DNA from: Clostridiales bacterium
GTDB lineage: Bacteria; Bacillota; Clostridia; Christensenellales; Aristaeellaceae
Direction of reading: 5' to 3'
NCBI GenBank assembly: GCA_012513735.1
Contig: JAAZBR010000079.1
Coordinates: forward strand, 1 to 9,152
Length of the DNA: 9,152 nt
Positions 5,851-9,152 of the stretch are shown here, piece by piece. Position numbers and translations under genes: made by a program. A model generated the notes under the pieces. It was not told the DNA's origin. It was given only the letters and a program-made list of their open reading frames with translations, and did not search any database. The first letter of the stretch is position 1, and the number at the start of each line of letters is the position of its first letter.

Positions 5851-6851
5851 AAGCACACCGCCTGGGCGCAATGCTGCTGGCCCTGCTATTGCTGCTGGGC
5901 GGCTTCAGGCCAGCCGGCGCACAGGAGGAGCCGGAGGCCTGGCGCGCCGCTGTCAAGTGGGTGCCCGCCTCCGCCCTGCCCGTGGGCATGGAGGAGGACG
6001 GGGGCCTGTACCGCTTTGAGTTTGAGGACAGCCTGCGCAACATCCGCTATGAGGTGGAGCTGCACCGCGCCTTCCTGAGCCTGCACGAGGTGCGGATGAC
6101 CGCGCTGAACCAGAAGGGCGCCCCTGCTGCCTCCCTGCCCCAGGCCCAGGTGGAGGCAGCCATCCTCAAAACCTATCCCAGCGCGGCCATCCAGGGCATT
6201 TATACCCGCAGCGCCGAAGGGCTGTGGCATTACCTGAGCTTTTTCACCCAGTTGGAGCTGGGCTATTTCTACCGCATGGGCTTTGACGCCGCCACGGGCG
6301 ATCTGATGTACTACGTGCTGAAATCGGGCGCCCCCCAGGACACCGCCCTTGGCTTTTTCAATGTCGCCCAGGCGCTGGCCGTAGCCAGGGCACGGGCGGG
6401 GGACGGCGTGCTGACGGACCTTGATTTCTCTTTGCTGGATGACCAGTATGTGTACACCATCTCCCTCTATGGAGAGGGGCAGCAGCGCACGGTGCGGCTG
6501 AACGCCCAGAGCGGCGCCATCCTGGACGACACCAGCGCCCCCCTCGCCCTGGAGGAGAGCAAGCAAACCGCCGGCGTGCCCGCACAGCAGGCCAAAGAGC
6601 CCCAGCAGGCCCAGGCGCCCCAACAGCCCAAAGAACCCCAACCCAGCGGCACCGCCGCCCCCCGGCCCCCCAAACCGCAGCCGACCCCGGATGGGCCCGG
6701 GCCCGCCACGCCGCCCCCGGCCCCCACCGCGCCGCCGGTGACAGCACCCCCGGCTACCCCCAAACCCGCGCCCACCCCCGCCGATGACGACGACGATGAT
6801 GACGACGACGATGATGACGACGATGATGATGACGACGACGACGACGATTGA
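5847..6851 (+). CDS. Secreted PepSY-repeat protein with Pro-rich linker and 22-residue poly-Asp tail
   Basis: The 334-residue protein starts at a GTG overlapping the kinase stop (GTGA), with GGAGGAG 8 nt upstream. A signal peptide (HRLGAMLLALLLLLGG, probable cut after AGA at 23-25) marks it as exported. There is no lipobox or sortase motif. Two clear PepSY-like units follow, at about 98-160 (QVEAAILKTYPSAAIQGI ending FDAATGDLMYYV) and 172-229 (ending RLNAQSGAILDD). A half unit lies at about 46-90. Residues 235-311 are rich in Pro, Gln, Ala and Lys, resembling a wall-spanning linker. Residues 313-334 are all Asp. PepSY domains are thought to act as inhibitors or sensors at the cell surface. 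Coupling to the kinase suggests it tunes or feeds the signal. The poly-Asp tail could bind cations; that is inference. Confidence 0.88.
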   Translation: MKAHRLGAMLLALLLLLGGFRPAGAQEEPEAWRAAVKWVPASALPVGMEEDGGLYRFEFEDSLRNIRYEVELHRAFLSLHEVRMTALNQKGAPAASLPQAQVEAAILKTYPSAAIQGIYTRSAEGLWHYLSFFTQLELGYFYRMGFDAATGDLMYYVLKSGAPQDTALGFFNVAQALAVARARAGDGVLTDLDFSLLDDQYVYTISLYGEGQQRTVRLNAQSGAILDDTSAPLALEESKQTAGVPAQQAKEPQQAQAPQQPKEPQPSGTAAPRPPKPQPTPDGPGPATPPPAPTAPPVTAPPATPKPAPTPADDDDDDDDDDDDDDDDDDDDDD

Positions 6852-6863
6852 ACCTGAACGATG

Positions 6864-6906
6864 AAAATGACCCCGCCGCATGCAGAAGACGCGGCGGGGT
6901 CGTTTT
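6864..6906 (+). terminator. Strong bidirectional intrinsic terminator
   Basis: GACCCCGCCGC (6869-6879) pairs perfectly with GCGGCGGGGTC (6891-6901) around an 11-nt loop. It is followed by GTTTTG and preceded by AAAAT, so it has a T tract on both strands. It closes the two-component operon 12 nt after the PepSY stop and could also stop transcription coming from the aldo/keto reductase. Confidence 0.9.
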
Positions 6907-7106
6907 GATCAAAGGAGGCTCCCTCTTACTGATGTAAAACTTTCATGCATCCAAAGCAGTGTGAGCTTTTGGTTCACTGTTAGGAGCAGATGAGGGAGGC
7001 GTAGTGGCGCTACGCCGACCGAGCAGCCGACACAGCAGGGAGGCAAAAGCGCCAGCGCGACGATGCGTTAAAGTGCGGAATCAGTATCAAATACTGGCTC
7101 GACGGA
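6907..7106. other. Non-coding, hairpin-rich intergenic DNA with repeat-like character
   Basis: I see no credible gene in these 200 bases. CTCCCTC (6919-6925) pairs with GAGGGAG (6992-6998), enclosing a hairpin GTGAGC/GTTCAC (6961-6966 with 6972-6977). Next, GGCGTAG (6998-7004) pairs with CTACGCC (7010-7016) around a 5-nt loop. TGGCGCT in that loop and arm (7005-7011) can alternatively pair with AGCGCCA (7048-7054). The motif GGAGGC occurs three times (6914, 6995, 7039). CAGTAT-CAA-ATACTG (7082-7096) follows the aldo/keto reductase stop but has no T tract. It could be a dispersed intergenic repeat, a decayed mobile element end, or a structured RNA or 3' UTR. Confidence 0.45.
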
Positions 7107-8111
7107 TCAACGCTTATCCCGCTCTAAGTTCAGCCAAGCCCGGTCGCTGTCACTCAGCGTCAGCTCCCCGGCATGGACGTTGGAGCGCATCAATTCGGCA
7201 TGGGAGGTGCTGACGATGGGAAACACATCCAACGGCTGTCCCAGCATCCAGGCCAGGGCGATCTCAGACACGGGCACGCCCATTTCCCCTGCGATCACCT
7301 CGGCCCGGGCCAGGCGCTTCAGGTTGTCATCGTTCACATAGCCCTTTAGGCCAAACTCGTCCATGACCTGGCGCATTTTTTCCGTTTCACCGCTGCGGAA
7401 CCGACCGGAGAACAGGCCCCGGGCAAGGCTGGAATAGGCCAGCACGGTCATCTTGTTGGCAATGTACCACTCCCGCTCCTGCTGCGCCGCCTTGCCGGTC
7501 AGCGTGGTGCAGCCACCACCCCACACGTCGGTCAACTGCTCGGCCAGACCATAATGGGGGCTGGATACGGTAAAGGGCGTCAGCCCGTGCTCCCTGGCAT
7601 AGGCGTTGGCCTCCTGCAGACGCGGCAGCGTCCAGTTGCTGACGCCCAGCAGGTTGATTTTGCCTTGCCGTTTCAGCTCGTTCAGCGCCTCCATGATGGG
7701 GCCCACTGGCTGAGTGGGGTCATCCCGGTGCAACAGGTAGATATCCACGGTGCTGACCCCCAGCTTGGCCAGGGAATCATGGGCATCGGACAGAATGTCA
7801 TAGGGCGTCACCCGCTTGCGCCAGCGGTTGTGGTGGCCGCCCTTGGTCAGCAGGAACACCTTGCCCTGCAGCCCCCGCGCGGCCAGCCACTCGCCCACGG
7901 GCTCCTCGCCGTAGTGGGCGGAGCAGTCCAGCAGGTTGACGCCCATGGCATACACATCATCCAGCAGGGCGAAGGCCTTGTGAAGCGCCTCCTCAAAGCC
8001 GTCCTCCCCTTCGTGCAGGGAACGGGTGGCGCTGAAGAAGGCCGGATGTGCGGTGCCAAAGATAAAACGGGAAACGGGGCGGTCCAGCCCGGGAATGCTG
8101 CCGTACTTCAT
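7107..8111 (-). CDS. Aldo/keto reductase
   Basis: This is a cytoplasmic NAD(P)H-dependent oxidoreductase reducing aldehydes or ketones; the substrate is unknown. It has 334 residues, a usual length, folding as a TIM barrel. The family catalytic tetrad is visible: Asp62 and Tyr67 in NLLDCSAHYGEE, Lys90 in FLLTKGG and His128 in DIYLLHRDDP. Further family blocks are LGVSNWTLPRLQEA at about 157-170, VSSPHYGLAEQ at 189-199 and VLAYSSLARGLFSG near 230-243. The C-terminal part has ALAWMLGQP and FPIVSTSHAELMRSNV, the usual cofactor-binding end. The ATG at 8111 is preceded by AGAAAGGA at about 9 nt; a longer TTG-started frame would place this ribosome-binding site inside the gene. It is a single gene, divergent from recO, and no neighbour hints at its substrate. 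Confidence 0.92.
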   Translation of the reverse strand: MKYGSIPGLDRPVSRFIFGTAHPAFFSATRSLHEGEDGFEEALHKAFALLDDVYAMGVNLLDCSAHYGEEPVGEWLAARGLQGKVFLLTKGGHHNRWRKRVTPYDILSDAHDSLAKLGVSTVDIYLLHRDDPTQPVGPIMEALNELKRQGKINLLGVSNWTLPRLQEANAYAREHGLTPFTVSSPHYGLAEQLTDVWGGGCTTLTGKAAQQEREWYIANKMTVLAYSSLARGLFSGRFRSGETEKMRQVMDEFGLKGYVNDDNLKRLARAEVIAGEMGVPVSEIALAWMLGQPLDVFPIVSTSHAELMRSNVHAGELTLSDSDRAWLNLERDKR

Positions 8112-8234
8112 GATGATTGTCCTTTCTAACAAATGATCTGTATCCAGGGGGCGCCCAGGCCGGGCGACGGACCGGATTGCCTTCTACTTCTCCAGCGTCC
8201 ACACGCATGGCCGCCCTGTTGATGCTTTTGCCTG

Positions 8235-8243
8235 ATTGTAGCA
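8235..8243 (-). promoter_or_regulatory. Extended -10 promoter of the aldo/keto reductase
   Basis: On the minus strand TGCTACAAT gives an extended -10 (hexamer 8240-8235). The best -35 at 17 bp is the weak TAGTCA (8263-8258), which overlaps the -35 of the divergent recO promoter. The predicted leader is about 117 nt long, in which I found only a small CGCCC/GGGCG hairpin near 8151-8165. Confidence 0.5.
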
Positions 8244-8256
8244 CACCGGGCGGCGA

Positions 8257-8285
8257 TTGACTATTGCATGCCCTCTTGTTAGAAT
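8257..8285 (+). promoter_or_regulatory. Sigma-A promoter upstream of the small ORF and recO
   Basis: TTGACT (8257-8262) and TAGAAT (8280-8285) are separated by 17 bp, each matching consensus at 5 of 6 positions. The predicted start is near 8292, just before a GGGAGGG ribosome-binding-like sequence (8298-8304). Confidence 0.7.
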
Positions 8286-8314
8286 CGGCATCATCAAGGG
8301 AGGGAAGTGAGCGC

Positions 8315-8470
8315 GTGCCCAACCGGATCATGGCGAATATCGGATGCAGCCTGTCCACCAGCCATGCAGGCCGATACCGTAAACTGCATATTTTGCCCTG
8401 CGGCATCCTCATCGGCGTCCGTTCAGGCTCCGGCGCCCTGGCAGCATTCTGTCTTTGGGACAAACGCTGA
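8315..8470 (+). CDS. Candidate small ORF coupled to recO
   Basis: This is a 51-codon frame starting at GTG, 10 nt after GGGAGGG (8298-8304). An in-frame ATG lies at 8330 but has no ribosome-binding site. It ends in TGATG, so its stop shares a base with the recO ATG. recO itself has no clear Shine-Dalgarno sequence, so reinitiation after this frame is a plausible way of translating it. The predicted product starts VPNRIMANIG, has a hydrophobic middle (HILPCGILIGV) and ends FCLWDKR. I do not recognise it, and it does not look like YqzL, the small protein found before recO in Bacillus. Another frame from GTG 8307 also follows the same site, so the region may instead be an untranslated leader. 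Confidence 0.35.
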   Translation: MPNRIMANIGCSLSTSHAGRYRKLHILPCGILIGVRSGSGALAAFCLWDKR

Positions 8471-9152
8471 TGGCCTACTTTCACAGCCAGGCCCTGGTGC
8501 TGCGCCACGCGGATTACCGGGAGAACGACAGGGTGCTGAGCCTGCTCACCCCCCAGCGGGGGCGTGTGGAGGTGCTGTGTCGGGGCTGCCGCAAGCCGGG
8601 CAGCCCGCTGATGGCGGCCAGCCAGCGCTTCGCCTGGGGAGACTATGTGCTGTACAAGGGCAAGGGGCGGGAAATCGTGACGGGCTGCGCCATGAAGGAC
8701 AGCTTCTATCCTCTCCGGCAGGATTATGACCGGCTGAGCTACGCGGCCATTTTGCTGGCGGCGGCGGATGCGGCCGCCCAGCCCGAGCAGCCCCAGGAAC
8801 ACCTGCTGATTTTGCTCACCCGCAGCCTGCACCGCCTGGCCTACAGCGATGTGGATCCCCGGTCGGTAACGGCAGCCTTTCTGCTGCATTTCGCCAGCCT
8901 GCAGGGCTACAAGCCCAGGCTGAACCACTGCGCCCTGTGCGGCCGCATCATGGAGGATCAGGAGGACGGCTGGCTGCACAGCCAGGCCGGGGGCTTGCTG
9001 TGCCGCGGCTGTTATCAGGGGCAGCAGGACGCCCAGCGGTTGGAGGGCCGGCAGATCATCTGGCTGCGCCAGGTGCTGCAGCAGGGCATCGACAAAACAG
9101 GGCCCGCTGTGACGCAGGCCCCTTTGCTACCGCTGAAGCGCTATGTGGAAAA
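8470..9152 (+). CDS. recO: DNA repair protein RecO, 3' end outside window
   Basis: RecO works in the RecFOR pathway, loading RecA onto gaps coated by single-strand binding protein and annealing strands. The first 227 residues are visible; family members are about 240-260, so only the end is missing. The N-terminal OB-fold starts AYFHSQALVLRHADYREND, with RVLSLLTPQRGRVEVLCRG following at about 22-40 and FAWGDYVLYKGKG at 54-66. The helical domain contains LLHFASLQGYKPRLNHC. A zinc-finger-like set of cysteines, CALC and CRGC at about 153-156 and 177-180, is typical of Gram-positive RecO. The ATG fits the family N-terminus. It lacks a good ribosome-binding site and overlaps the stop of the small frame before it. 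In many Firmicutes recO follows era; here it seems to have its own promoter. Confidence 0.94.
   Translation, partial: MAYFHSQALVLRHADYRENDRVLSLLTPQRGRVEVLCRGCRKPGSPLMAASQRFAWGDYVLYKGKGREIVTGCAMKDSFYPLRQDYDRLSYAAILLAAADAAAQPEQPQEHLLILLTRSLHRLAYSDVDPRSVTAAFLLHFASLQGYKPRLNHCALCGRIMEDQEDGWLHSQAGGLLCRGCYQGQQDAQRLEGRQIIWLRQVLQQGIDKTGPAVTQAPLLPLKRYVE

Noticed and set aside
4444..5871. A 475-codon open frame on the minus strand
   Set aside because: It lies opposite the sensor kinase, has shadow-like His/Gln/Leu composition and no ribosome-binding site or family motif.
6783..6848. Simple GAY trinucleotide microsatellite as the sole explanation of the poly-Asp tail
   Set aside because: GAC and GAT are irregularly mixed and the run stays in frame to a proper stop just before the terminator, so it was treated as coding; slippage in its origin is not excluded.
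5886..6881. A 331-codon open frame on the minus strand with Gly- and Val/Ile-rich repeats
   Set aside because: It is the complement of the Pro-rich and poly-Asp coding part of the PepSY gene and begins inside the terminator.
7004..7213. A 69-codon frame on the plus strand
   Set aside because: It is Arg-rich without a ribosome-binding site, and its second half is antisense to the aldo/keto reductase.
7993..8979. A 328-codon open frame on the minus strand
   Set aside because: It runs opposite recO and through the promoter region into the aldo/keto reductase in another frame; no ribosome-binding site or recognisable domain.
1..9152. CRISPR arrays, tRNA or rRNA genes, complete insertion sequences
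   Set aside because: No spaced identical repeats, tRNA cloverleaf, rRNA-like stretch or transposase motif was seen in either strand by eye.

Overview
The window is GC-rich, gene-dense bacterial DNA with strong Shine-Dalgarno sites, sigma-A-type promoters and many 4-bp gene overlaps. The two-subunit iron-sulfur serine dehydratase (sdaAB/sdaAA), a DAHP synthase of the type with an N-terminal ferredoxin-like domain, a PhoP/PhoR-like two-component pair followed by a PepSY protein, and recO all fit a high-GC member of the Clostridia, probably a gut anaerobe. The exact order is not determined; this is inference from gene content.

Layout. (1) 1-850, minus strand: the 5' part of aroF (DAHP synthase, cut by the window edge), preceded by a leader of about 195 nt. 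The leader has a sigma-A promoter, a 24-codon ORF with Tyr/Phe at 7 of 9 consecutive codons, mutually exclusive hairpin candidates and an intrinsic-terminator-like hairpin. It reads as a ribosome-mediated attenuator sensing charged tRNA-Tyr and tRNA-Phe. (2) 888-2967, plus strand: a divergent promoter drives ogt-sdaAB-sdaAA, a DNA-alkylation repair gene coupled to serine deamination. (3) 2974-3642, minus strand: a multi-span membrane protein resembling the Pr6Pr/FAR-17a/AIG1 group, convergent with sdaAA. (4) 3779-6851, plus strand: response regulator, sensor kinase and a secreted PepSY protein in overlapping frames, closed by a strong terminator. The PepSY protein ends in 22 consecutive aspartates. 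An 11-bp-period direct repeat lies between the response regulator and the divergent membrane protein and looks like an OmpR/PhoB-type operator. (5) 6907-7106: non-coding, hairpin-rich, repeat-like DNA. (6) 7107-8111, minus strand: an aldo/keto reductase. (7) 8257-9152, plus strand: a good promoter, a small candidate ORF ending in TGATG, and recO, cut by the window edge.

How the parts work together. aroF commits carbon to aromatic amino acids, and its leader appears to sense two of the end products. Serine dehydratase returns serine carbon to pyruvate. The kinase, regulator and PepSY protein form one envelope-sensing unit, and the operator-like repeat suggests that the neighbouring membrane protein may be in its regulon. 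The most notable elements are the Phe/Tyr leader-peptide attenuator and the poly-Asp PepSY protein.
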